Shown piece after piece: positions 8,502 to 16,233 of a DNA stretch of 49,989 bases. The position numbers were made by a program, and so were the translations under genes. How positions within the stretch are numbered: position 1 is the stretch's first letter; each line of letters opens with the position of its first letter. The notes under the pieces are model-generated. The model was not told the DNA's origin. It did no database searches and saw only the letters and a program-made list of their open reading frames with translations. The stretch is from SXRF01 sp039808985 (GTDB taxonomy: Bacteria > Pseudomonadota > Alphaproteobacteria > Rickettsiales > SXRF01): positions 1-49,989 of the forward strand of contig JBDHUC010000015.1 of NCBI GenBank assembly GCA_039808985.1, in the 5' to 3' direction.

Positions 8502-9313
8502 TGGAAAAATCACAATCAAATAAGCCACGGATACTTTCGATTGTAAACCAGAAGGGTGGGGTTGGAAAAACTACTACCACTGTGAATTTAGCAACCGCTT
8601 TAGCGGCGGTCGATAAAAAAGTTTTGATTATAGATTTCGACCCACAGGGCAACGCCAGCACAGGTCTTGGAATAGCCCAGAATAAACGTGAAATAACCTC
8701 ATATGAATTAGTATTAAACGAGGCAACCGCCGGGGAAGCAATACAAAAAACCGCAGTTCCTAACCTCCATATAATACCGGCAACCATAGATTTGTCGGGT
8801 GCGGAAATAGAAATGGTGACAATGGCAAAGCGCGAGTTTCGCCTTAAGGAGGCATTGTCAGGAAACCCATATAATTATGACTATATACTTATAGATTGCC
8901 CGCCATCACTTGGGCTTCTGACCATAAACGCATTAGTTGCTGCCGATGCCGTTTTGATACCGTTGCAATGCGAATTCTACGCTCTGGAAGGGCTTAGCCA
9001 CCTGGTGAAAACCGTAGAGCTGGTGAGGGCAAATTTGAACAGGGATTTATCAATACATGGCATAGTGCTTACCATGTATGACCGCCGTAATAAATTTACC
9101 GAGCAAATCGAAAATGATGTACGCGAATATTTCGGTGATAAGGTTTATAACTCTGTTATACCACGAAATATCCGTATGTCGGAAGCCCCGTCACATGGTA
9201 AGCCAGCGCTGATTTATGATATGAATTGCGCAGGTTCAAAAGCCTATATAAAGCTCGCCAGTGAACTTCTCAAACGCGAACGTGCATTGGATAAAGAATT
9301 AGAAGCTGCCTAA
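8501..9313 (+). CDS. parA: Chromosome partitioning ATPase ParA
   Basis: Deviant-Walker ATPase that moves the ParB-parS complex and segregates the new origins; 270 residues. The P-loop KGGVGKTT lies at 18-25 with the signature lysine, IDFDPQGNAS near 45-54, and IDCPPSLGLLTINAL near 130-145. Start ATG at 8501 overlaps the rsmG stop by one base. It lacks the N-terminal DNA-binding extension of plasmid type Ia ParA, as expected for a chromosomal Soj/ParA. parB follows after 24 bases. Confidence 0.97.
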   Translation: MEKSQSNKPRILSIVNQKGGVGKTTTTVNLATALAAVDKKVLIIDFDPQGNASTGLGIAQNKREITSYELVLNEATAGEAIQKTAVPNLHIIPATIDLSGAEIEMVTMAKREFRLKEALSGNPYNYDYILIDCPPSLGLLTINALVAADAVLIPLQCEFYALEGLSHLVKTVELVRANLNRDLSIHGIVLTMYDRRNKFTEQIENDVREYFGDKVYNSVIPRNIRMSEAPSHGKPALIYDMNCAGSKAYIKLASELLKRERALDKELEAA

Positions 9314-9337
9314 CAATTAAAAACCGGGAGAAATATT

Positions 9338-10291
9338 ATGACCACCACCACGACACGCGGATTAGGCCGGGGACTCAGCGCCCTCATTTCTGAAAATTAT
9401 AATCAGGCTCCGGCCCCTGCGCCAGCCACCCAGACTTCCTCATCAGCTAAAGCAAGCCCCGATAAACAGTCAGGAATAGATACGCTTCTGGTTGAACAAT
9501 TGATACAGGGTAAATACCAGCCACGTACGCAATTTAATGAAGAGGCGCTGGCTGAGCTTTCGGAATCCATCCGCCGCAATGGTGTGATGCAGCCAATAAT
9601 TGTCCGCCCGACTTCGCTATCATCGCGTTATGAGATAATCGCTGGTGAACGTCGCTGGCGCGCAGCCAAGCTTGCCGGGCTTAACCGCGTTCCGGTCATC
9701 ATCCGTGAAATTGACGACAAGCAGGCTCTGGAACTGGCGCTCGTTGAAAACGTACAGCGTCAGGATCTTTTGCCACTCGAAGAAGCTATAGGCTATCAGC
9801 GCCTTATTGAGGAGTTTGATTATACCCAGGAAGAACTGGGCGGTATTGTCGGCAAAAGCCGCAGCCACGTAACCAACCTGTTGCGTTTGCTTACGCTGCC
9901 GGACGAGATAAAGGAAATGCTGGATAAGGGCGCACTTACCATGGGCCATGCGCGCACGCTTATTGGCGTTCCCAACCAGATACAGATAGCTAAGGAAATA
10001 GCGGCGAGGGGGCTTTCGGTGCGACAGGCGGAAGAGATAAGCCGCGAGGTGCAGGGCAACCAGAAACGCACTAACTCACGTTCGCAAAATATGAATAAAG
10101 CAGGAAGCGGTAGTTACCGCGCACCGGAAAACCGCGATCCGGACATACTCGCGCTCGAAGAAACACTGTCGGAAAATCTTGGCCTGAAAGTAGCCATCCA
10201 TGACCGTGGGCAAAGCGGGGAAATAATCCTCACTTATGATTCGCTGAGCCAGCTTGACGAGATACTAAGAAGGCTGGGCGACGGTATATAG
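9338..10291 (+). CDS. parB: Chromosome partitioning CTPase / centromere-binding protein ParB
   Basis: Binds parS, spreads as a CTP-dependent clamp and activates ParA; 317 residues. The N-terminus RGLGRGLSALI is the ParA-contact motif. A low-complexity Ala-Pro linker is followed by the ParB/Srx domain (QLIQGKYQPRTQF near 54-66) with the CTP-binding box GERRWRA at 103-109. The helix-turn-helix is near 155-178 (YTQEELGGIVGKSRSHVTNL). The C-terminal dimerisation region closes the protein. A GGGAGAAA stretch precedes the ATG. The DNA immediately downstream is the end of a convergent prepilin gene. Confidence 0.97.
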   Translation: MTTTTTRGLGRGLSALISENYNQAPAPAPATQTSSSAKASPDKQSGIDTLLVEQLIQGKYQPRTQFNEEALAELSESIRRNGVMQPIIVRPTSLSSRYEIIAGERRWRAAKLAGLNRVPVIIREIDDKQALELALVENVQRQDLLPLEEAIGYQRLIEEFDYTQEELGGIVGKSRSHVTNLLRLLTLPDEIKEMLDKGALTMGHARTLIGVPNQIQIAKEIAARGLSVRQAEEISREVQGNQKRTNSRSQNMNKAGSGSYRAPENRDPDILALEETLSENLGLKVAIHDRGQSGEIILTYDSLSQLDEILRRLGDGI

Positions 10292-10321
10292 AGCGTTTTT
10301 ATTCATTCTAGGCTTTTTTAT

Positions 10322-11116
10322 TTATTGAAATTTAAAACGCAATGAACAATCGGCTGTTGTTCCGGGATTAACTGCATATGCACCAGCGGAAACGCAGCCA
10401 GGGACTGCAGATAATGTATTCCATGTCACATATGAATTTAGATCATTTGAGCCATTAATAGCAAAAACGCTGCCGCTTCCAGGTAACCCATTATCAATTT
10501 TGCTATCGATCTGATATGCTTCCAGAGCCGTTACTGAATTAGTGCTGGTGCCATTAGCGCCAGCGCCAGCAACAGAATTAACAGTAGCTAATACATAATA
10601 ATGTATTTTATTACCCGGAGAATTTGCTTGTATAGTTGCTTTTGTACCTATTTTGGCAAGAGGCAAATAGTCACTAGGTATGCTGGTAGTGATTTCCGCA
10701 GCATTATTCATTCTCTTGCCAAGCCCGCTATCGATCATATTGGAATCGCTTAAATGGCGCCAGAATATAAGCGGTTCGCCAAAAAGCGCCGTGACATTTG
10801 ACGGCACGTTGGTTGCGCCGTTAGCCTTATGTAATATACCGTCACCGTCACCATATCCATAATAGCCGATATATGGTGCATATGTCACAGCATATAGACC
10901 GAATGCAGATGCCTCAGTATATTTTAAATCCCCTGGCAACCCATTATATTTAGTTTTAAACGTGTTTACAGCAATATTGAATTTTTCAATCTGTGTTATT
11001 TGGGAGCGGATCTCTGAAGCCTTTATCAAATCACGCCCTACCAGCACGCCGCCTATAACCAGCCCAATAATTACAAGGACAATGGAAAGTTCAACTAATG
11101 TGAATCCGAGTTTCAT
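10322..11116 (-). CDS. Prepilin-type pseudopilin P0 (distant member of the array family)
   Basis: 264 residues. A 4-residue leader (MKLG) precedes the prepilin peptidase site G|FTLVE and a hydrophobic helix ending GVLVGRDLIKASEIR. Further on it has the family features of the array at 40892-49909: KTKYNGLPGDL near 54-64, a YGDGDGIL acidic-glycine loop, an FW..LS..NMID block, IDSKIDNG and a C-terminal cysteine pair ending CSLRFKFQ. It is expected to be cleaved and N-methylated by a PilD-type enzyme and assembled in a type IV pilus- or type II secretion-like fibre. Its start lies 1 base after the stop of an OmpR-type regulator, so the two are probably co-transcribed. No CtrA-like box precedes it. 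Confidence 0.9.
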   Translation of the reverse strand: MKLGFTLVELSIVLVIIGLVIGGVLVGRDLIKASEIRSQITQIEKFNIAVNTFKTKYNGLPGDLKYTEASAFGLYAVTYAPYIGYYGYGDGDGILHKANGATNVPSNVTALFGEPLIFWRHLSDSNMIDSGLGKRMNNAAEITTSIPSDYLPLAKIGTKATIQANSPGNKIHYYVLATVNSVAGAGANGTSTNSVTALEAYQIDSKIDNGLPGSGSVFAINGSNDLNSYVTWNTLSAVPGCVSAGAYAVNPGTTADCSLRFKFQ

Positions 11117-11117
11117 A

Positions 11118-11792
11118 TCAATTCGCTGAAATCCTATAGCCGGAGCCGCGCAGGGTCTGGATAAGGCTTTTATCGAAGCCCTTATCGATCTTCTGGCGCA
11201 GGCGGCTGATATGTACGTCGATCACATTGGTCTGAGGGTCGAAATTATAATCCCAGACATGTTCCAGGAGCATGGTGCGCGTGACTACGGTGCCGTGGTT
11301 GCGCATCAGGAATTCCAACAGGGAAAACTCGCGTGCCTGCAGGTCGATGACTTTTCCACCGCGTTTAACCGTGCGGCTTAGCAGATCCATCTCCAGATCG
11401 GCGCAGGTTAAGGTGGTGGTGGTTTTTTCGCCAGACTTCCGGCGGGTAATTGCATCCAGCCGCGCCTGTAATTCTGAGAAGGAATAAGGCTTGGCCAGAT
11501 AATCATCGGCGCCGACTTTCAGCCCCTTTACACGCTCTTCCACCTTATCAAGGGCGGTCAGTAGTATTATCGGCGTCTGGTTGTTGGAGGCGCGCAGGGT
11601 CTGGACTATAGTTATGCCGTCAACTTCGGGTAACATGCGGTCGATAATCATGGCATCGTAATGCTCGGTGGTGGCAAGGAACAGGCCATCGCGCCCACTT
11701 ATGCAGTGATCAACCACATGCCCCTGTTCACGAAGCCCCTTAAGCAGGTATTTCGCAGATTCGTTATCATCTTCTATCAATAAAATTTTCAT
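11118..11792 (-). CDS. OmpR-family two-component response regulator (orphan)
   Basis: 224 residues. The receiver domain has the acidic pocket EDD at 7-9, phosphoacceptor Asp51 (IIDRMLP) and Lys101 (ADDYLAKP). The C-terminal winged helix has the typical VWDYNFDPQTNVIDVHISRLRQKID segment split over about residues 175-200 and ends RGSGYRISA. It resembles CusR/PhoP-like regulators in overall type, but the signal cannot be deduced. No histidine kinase gene is adjacent: the upstream gene is an unknown 277-residue protein and the downstream gene a prepilin. The tight spacing to the prepilin suggests co-expression and perhaps control of pilin genes. Confidence 0.92.
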   Translation of the reverse strand: MKILLIEDDNESAKYLLKGLREQGHVVDHCISGRDGLFLATTEHYDAMIIDRMLPEVDGITIVQTLRASNNQTPIILLTALDKVEERVKGLKVGADDYLAKPYSFSELQARLDAITRRKSGEKTTTTLTCADLEMDLLSRTVKRGGKVIDLQAREFSLLEFLMRNHGTVVTRTMLLEHVWDYNFDPQTNVIDVHISRLRQKIDKGFDKSLIQTLRGSGYRISAN

Positions 11793-11810
11793 TTTGTTTC
11801 CCTGGTTATA

Positions 11811-12644
11811 TTATTGCTGCCTGCCCATTTGTTTGCGGGTGTCAGCGATTGATGCTTCTACGAATTTTCCTACTAAATTCATGCCCTCTTTTGCAAGCCC
11901 CTTGAGCATATCCTTGGATTCCTCGAAAATCCCAAGCTGGGCGACTGCAAAACCCATATGAGCTGATTCTATGGATTTTATAGCTGAGTCTTTTTTTGCT
12001 ATATGGTTTTTCAGATGTCCCAGCAATTTTTTTATGTCGGCGATATTCTTATGCTTTTTCTGCTGGATAAAGGTGGCAAGTATCACGCGCAATTCCGGCT
12101 CTTCCAGTTGCTGGGTAAGCTCAGATATGGTTTTTGCATCGGCTTTGCCTTCAAATTCAACGATTATGGATTGAATGTCCTTCACGTCCTGGTTAAGCGT
12201 GTCGGTTCGCTCCTGGTAGTCATGTTCAGCGGCAGGCTTTAACAAGGCAGCGAACATGACGCCATAATTCTGGTAAAGCTCGGTTATGCGCGCGCGGGTT
12301 TTGCGGTCAGCTCGCCCCCCAAGAGGCAGCAGGCCTGCTTCCATGGTGATTATATCCTGAGAAGGGGATAGGCTTTCGCCACCTTCGCGGAAAGGGGCCA
12401 GGGGCATTTTCTGGATATAGCGCAGGCAGCGCAGGTCATAAGAAAGCAGTTCCACGCTCAGGCGGGGGGAATTTTCTCCATCGGAAGTGAAAGCGCGGAT
12501 CGCATCATGAAAATAATCAATACGCGGACGCATATCGCCTTTACCGGCAATAAGCTTGAAGCGTGTTTCTATATCGACTATCTCCAGATATATCTGGGTA
12601 AGTAGCGATAATATAGCTTGCTGGTCTTTGGTTTTATTCTGCAT
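11811..12644 (-). CDS. Hypothetical helical protein upstream of the orphan regulator
   Basis: 277 residues that I do not recognise. It has no signal peptide and no membrane helix. The sequence is largely charged and likely alpha-helical, especially residues 140-260 (long stretches of Glu, Lys, Gln with regular Leu/Ile). An odd Pro/Gly segment, LAPFREGGESLSPSQ, near residue 80 breaks the helical pattern. It is transcribed with the response regulator, 18 bases downstream, so it may belong to the same pathway as the regulator and prepilin. Ordinary codon use and no overlap with a better gene make it a credible CDS. Confidence 0.7.
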   Translation of the reverse strand: MQNKTKDQQAILSLLTQIYLEIVDIETRFKLIAGKGDMRPRIDYFHDAIRAFTSDGENSPRLSVELLSYDLRCLRYIQKMPLAPFREGGESLSPSQDIITMEAGLLPLGGRADRKTRARITELYQNYGVMFAALLKPAAEHDYQERTDTLNQDVKDIQSIIVEFEGKADAKTISELTQQLEEPELRVILATFIQQKKHKNIADIKKLLGHLKNHIAKKDSAIKSIESAHMGFAVAQLGIFEESKDMLKGLAKEGMNLVGKFVEASIADTRKQMGRQQ

Positions 12645-12689
12645 TCTAATTTAGCTGGTGGCGTTTTTCGCTATTATATACTAATGCTT

Positions 12690-12790
12690 GCCAGTCAACA
12701 ACCCTGCTATACTGGCTTGATTTAAGTTTTTCCCTATGTCAGTCTTCGGCTCATGTACTCTTTCGTACACTTCGCCTTGCCTTCCATGGG
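12690..12790. repeat. Small palindromes upstream of hemW
   Basis: The gap between the divergent genes holds GCCAGT (12690-12695) pairing with ACTGGC (12711-12716), and a second small palindrome with TGTAC (12754-12758) and GTACA (12765-12769) inside a stretch reading TCGGCTCATGTACTC. Neither has a terminator tail. They may be repeat remnants. An open frame running through them into hemW is judged non-coding. Confidence 0.35.
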
Positions 12791-12837
12791 AAATTCCTTT
12801 CTCAAGCCACTATAATTATTCAATTTATATCAATTTT

Positions 12838-14025
12838 ATGATTATCGAGCCGCCTAAGCTGGCAATTTACGTACATTGGCCGTTTTGCAGGTCAAAATGC
12901 CCTTATTGCGATTTTAACAGCCATGTCCGCGAAAATGTAGAGCAGGGGCGGTGGAGGGGGGCATTGCTGCGCGAGCTGGAATATATGCGCAGCCATACGG
13001 GGGGCTTTGTAGTAAGCAGTATTTTTTTTGGCGGCGGAACCCCATCGCTAATGCCCCCCGCTACGGTGGAAGCCATTATCAGCAAGGCAGGGGGGCTTTG
13101 GGAAATGGATAGGGGGGTAGAAATTACCCTTGAGGCCAACCCGACCTCGGTGGAGGCCAATACATTTCCTGATTTTAAAGCCGCAGGGGTGAACCGGGTA
13201 TCGCTTGGGGTGCAATCGCTTAGGGATAGTGAGCTTGCGTTCCTGGGCAGGGGACATAGCGCCAGCGAGGCGATAGCGGCTATTGACCTGGCGAGGAAAA
13301 ATTTTGAGCGCTATAGTTTCGACCTGATCTATGCCCGGCCAAACCAGACAATGGCGGATTGGAACACGGAGCTTTCCGAAGCCTTGCAACTGGCAGGGGG
13401 GCATTTATCGCTTTACCAGCTTACCATAGAGGAAAATACCGCGTTTTACCATGCCTATGCCAAAGGCGGATTCGTAATGCCGGATGAAGGCCTGTCAGAA
13501 GCCCTTTACAAGCTCACTGAAGAGAAGATGGGGTTGGCTGGCTTTGCGCCCTATGAAGTTTCTAACTATGCGCTCCCTGGGCAGGAATCGCGGCATAATT
13601 TAAGTTATTGGAACGGAACCAGCTATATAGGTGTGGGGCCGGGGGCGCATGGGCGTATAAATTTAGAATTGTGCGTGGGCGCTACGCTTGTAGACAGAAA
13701 ACGTATCGCCACCCAGACACTTAAAAGCCCGGAACGCTGGCTTGAGAATGTAGAGAAAAACGGAAATGCGGTTGAGATATGGCAGGAAGTTCCGCCTGAT
13801 ATTGAAATAGAAGAAAGGCTGATGATGGGGCTGCGCCTTCTTGGCGGTATAAATTATCAGGAATTTAAAAAGCGCACCGGCTATGAGCTAGAGAAGCATA
13901 TAAATACAGCAAAGCGTGATTTTTATATAGAACAGGGCTTGTTGGAAAATGATGACAATGCCCTGAGAGCCAGCTTAAAGGGCCGCCTGCTTTTAAACAG
14001 GCTTACCGCTGATCTGCTGATATAA
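12838..14025 (+). CDS. hemW: Haem chaperone HemW (radical SAM, HemN-like)
   Basis: 395 residues from the ATG at 12838. The radical SAM cluster motif is Cys17-x3-Cys21-x2-Cys24 in FCRSKCPYCDFNSH, directly after YVHWP as in HemW. GGGTPSLM, LEANPTSVE and GVQSL follow in the family order, then SYWNG and GVGPGAHG. HemW lacks the extra N-terminal segment of true coproporphyrinogen dehydrogenase HemN and acts as a haem-binding chaperone. The frame is open further upstream (from 12736), but those residues do not fit the family and run through palindromes, so the later start is chosen. In alphaproteobacteria this gene commonly follows rdgB/rph; that context is absent here. Confidence 0.92.
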   Translation: MIIEPPKLAIYVHWPFCRSKCPYCDFNSHVRENVEQGRWRGALLRELEYMRSHTGGFVVSSIFFGGGTPSLMPPATVEAIISKAGGLWEMDRGVEITLEANPTSVEANTFPDFKAAGVNRVSLGVQSLRDSELAFLGRGHSASEAIAAIDLARKNFERYSFDLIYARPNQTMADWNTELSEALQLAGGHLSLYQLTIEENTAFYHAYAKGGFVMPDEGLSEALYKLTEEKMGLAGFAPYEVSNYALPGQESRHNLSYWNGTSYIGVGPGAHGRINLELCVGATLVDRKRIATQTLKSPERWLENVEKNGNAVEIWQEVPPDIEIEERLMMGLRLLGGINYQEFKKRTGYELEKHINTAKRDFYIEQGLLENDDNALRASLKGRLLLNRLTADLLI

Positions 14026-14052
14026 AAAAACCTCCCCCGGTTAAGGGGGAGG
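14024..14052 (-). terminator. Intrinsic terminator of the chemoreceptor gene
   Basis: CCTCCCCC (14031-14038) and GGGGGAGG (14045-14052) form an 8-bp stem with a 6-base loop. Seven A residues at 14024-14030 become the U-tract when read on the minus strand, after the gene ending at 14087. The plus-strand side lacks a T-tract. Confidence 0.85.
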
Positions 14053-14086
14053 TCAGCGTCATCCAAACAATGGGATTGAGGAGTAA

Positions 14087-16135
14087 TTATGCCCTGATGG
14101 TTTGCAGGAATTCGTCGATTTTCTGTTTAAGTATACCAGACTGCTGGTTAAGATTCTTAGCAGACTGCAATACTTCAGAAGCAGTAGAACCGGTTTTTTC
14201 TGCACCTTCCTGAACCGAGGACATATTTTGTGATATTTCCTGGGTGCCGCTTGAGGTGCGGGCAACGTTATTTGCTATCTCGGTGGTTACTGCTGACTGT
14301 TCTTCAACCGCAGAAGCAACAGCCGAGGTGCTTACCGATACCTGGTTGATGATGTTCAGAATATCCATAACCGAATCAACCGAGGTTTTGGTAGCGCCCT
14401 GCATTTCATTGATCTGCTGGGTGATTTCCCCGGTTGCTTTGCCCACCTGGTTGGCAAGATTCTTAACTTCCGAAGCCACAACCGCGAAGCCTTTACCTGC
14501 TTCACCAGCGCGGGCTGATTCAATGGTAGCGTTGAGTGCCAGCAAGTTGATCTGGCCTGCAATACCCGTAATTACTTCGATAATCTGGGCAACGCTCATA
14601 GCTTTTTCTGAAAGCAGGTTTATCGCGCTTTTTGCGAACTCAGCTTTAGAAGCAGCTTCGTTAGCTATCTGGCTTGATTTCTGGGTCTGCTCACTGATCT
14701 CCTTAATTGAAGCGGTAAGCTCTTCTGCCGCTGCCGCAACCTGTGCTGAGGTCTGTGCTGCCTGGGTAGAAGCATCTACTACTACGCCAGAGCGTTTTTT
14801 GGTGTCCTCAGCAATATGGGTTACGCTTTCAGCACCTGCCTGCATCTGGGTAGCAGAACTTGCTACATGTGATACAGCAGCTTTAACAGAGGCTTCAAAA
14901 TTATCAGCCATCTGGTGCATTGCACGGCGTTTTTCTTCTGCCGCCGCTTTATCACGCGCTTCCTGCTCAACTTTGAGTTTTGCAACCTGAAGAGCATTTT
15001 CTTTAAATACCTCAAGTGCTGCAAATATTTTACCTACTTCATTGTTGGTACGTGGAGGAAGTACGGTATCAAGTTTGCCATCAGCAAGTGATTCAGTAGC
15101 TGCTGCAACTTTGTTAAGTGAGGAAATTATCGCACGTGCCATCACATATGAGAACACGGTGATAAGTGCAACAACTATACCTAACATGGTAAAGTTTGCG
15201 ATCTGGTCCTGTTTAGCATCTTTTGTGCTCTTTTCCATTTCATTGGCAAGCGCATTAGCAAAAGATTCTTCAACTTCCCTCATACCATTGATCTTTTTGG
15301 TAATGGTATCGGTCCATACAGTTGCCTGAACTGTTTTTACCTGTTCAGGGTCGTTATCAAGTGCGATTGCTTCCATCTTGGCAACATCTTTAGCTGACTG
15401 GTCATTTAAAACTTTGTCGAATAAAGATTTCTGTTCTGCTGAAGCGTATGAAAGGAATACGGTTTTATAAGCATTCTGCATCGCGATCAATTCGCGCAGT
15501 TTGCTTATTATTGCCGGGGTGAAGTTACCGGTGCTGAATCCGCCGCCTGCAACCGCACGTTCAATACCGGTATATTCTTTACCTTTCATGAAGTTTGCGA
15601 AAGAAACGATAGCGAGAGAAATTTGCGGATCATGGCTAAGGTTTGGCATATAGCCTACCAGATCAATCATTTTTCCGTTTAGCTTGGTATAGTAACCGAT
15701 AGCATCAGGCAGTTCGATAGAAAGCGAGCTGGCAGAAGAACGGATGCCTTCCTGTTTTGATAAATCAGAAAGCATGTCATCCAATTTTTCATTGAATTCT
15801 TTGCCGTAAACCTGGCGGTTCATGTCTTTTACGAAATCAAGAACTTCCTGTTTTTTCTTATCGACAACAGCGCGCTGGGTTTCCATTTCTGATTTGAATT
15901 TTTCCCCTTTGCTGCCAACAAATACACCTGTATAAGCACGTTCTTTCTGGTTTTCATGCAATAATGAGCTCGTTTTTATCGCCAGCGATGATAGCTGTGA
16001 CAGCTCAGAAACTTCGCGCATATTATTTATATCGCGAATGATAATTTGTGAGGAAAGCATGGCAATTGCAATAAATGCACCTGCTACTAATAAGGATATT
16101 GCTACAGATATTTTAAGGTTGGCTAAGAGTCTCAT
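14087..16135 (-). CDS. Methyl-accepting chemotaxis protein with NIT-type sensor domain
   Basis: 682 residues, a membrane chemoreceptor. Helix TM1 is near residues 9-31. The periplasmic part begins LSSLAIKTSSLLHENQKERA, typical of nitrate/nitrite-sensing (NIT) domains. TM2 is near 310-335, followed by a HAMP segment (LADGKLDTVLPPRTNNEVG). The signalling domain has the conserved hairpin tip EVITGIAGQINLLALNATIE and then ESARAGEAGKGFAVVASEVK. No C-terminal CheR-docking pentapeptide is visible. It is monocistronic: a terminator lies downstream and its own promoter, overlapping a CtrA-like box, lies upstream. Ligand identity is inferred only from the domain type. Confidence 0.93.
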   Translation of the reverse strand: MRLLANLKISVAISLLVAGAFIAIAMLSSQIIIRDINNMREVSELSQLSSLAIKTSSLLHENQKERAYTGVFVGSKGEKFKSEMETQRAVVDKKKQEVLDFVKDMNRQVYGKEFNEKLDDMLSDLSKQEGIRSSASSLSIELPDAIGYYTKLNGKMIDLVGYMPNLSHDPQISLAIVSFANFMKGKEYTGIERAVAGGGFSTGNFTPAIISKLRELIAMQNAYKTVFLSYASAEQKSLFDKVLNDQSAKDVAKMEAIALDNDPEQVKTVQATVWTDTITKKINGMREVEESFANALANEMEKSTKDAKQDQIANFTMLGIVVALITVFSYVMARAIISSLNKVAAATESLADGKLDTVLPPRTNNEVGKIFAALEVFKENALQVAKLKVEQEARDKAAAEEKRRAMHQMADNFEASVKAAVSHVASSATQMQAGAESVTHIAEDTKKRSGVVVDASTQAAQTSAQVAAAAEELTASIKEISEQTQKSSQIANEAASKAEFAKSAINLLSEKAMSVAQIIEVITGIAGQINLLALNATIESARAGEAGKGFAVVASEVKNLANQVGKATGEITQQINEMQGATKTSVDSVMDILNIINQVSVSTSAVASAVEEQSAVTTEIANNVARTSSGTQEISQNMSSVQEGAEKTGSTASEVLQSAKNLNQQSGILKQKIDEFLQTIRA

Positions 16136-16177
16136 AAAATTTACTTCCTGTAAATCGCGTTAAAAGGATAAAACTAA

Positions 16178-16218
16178 ACTATACTGATGTAGCATAGGGT
16201 TAGTTAAAGAAGGATTAA
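16178..16218 (-). promoter_or_regulatory. Promoter of the chemoreceptor gene with CtrA-like box
   Basis: On the minus strand: TTAA-N7-TTAAC (16203-16218, perfect match to the CtrA consensus TTAA-N7-TTAAC). Its last bases form a -35 (TTAACT, 16202-16207), then an 18-base spacer and -10 TATAGT (16178-16183). Placement of the box over the -35 is the usual layout of CtrA-activated promoters in alphaproteobacteria. The start codon is about 40 bases downstream. Confidence 0.65.
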
Positions 16219-16233
16219 TGAAAATAGAAAATT

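Noticed and set aside
12370..12420. Palindromic repeat inserted in frame in the unknown gene (LAPFREGGESLSPSQ)
   Set aside because: The peptide looks like a translated repeat, but no clear inverted repeat can be aligned in the DNA, so only the odd composition is noted.
12736..12837. N-terminal extension of hemW
   Set aside because: The 34 extra residues run through small palindromes and do not resemble HemW, whose family start fits the ATG at 12838.
14244..14990. Long antisense open frame (248 codons) opposite the chemoreceptor
   Set aside because: It mirrors the strong codon bias of the methyl-accepting domain; the composition (mostly Ala, Ser, Thr) resembles no protein family and it has no ribosome-binding site.
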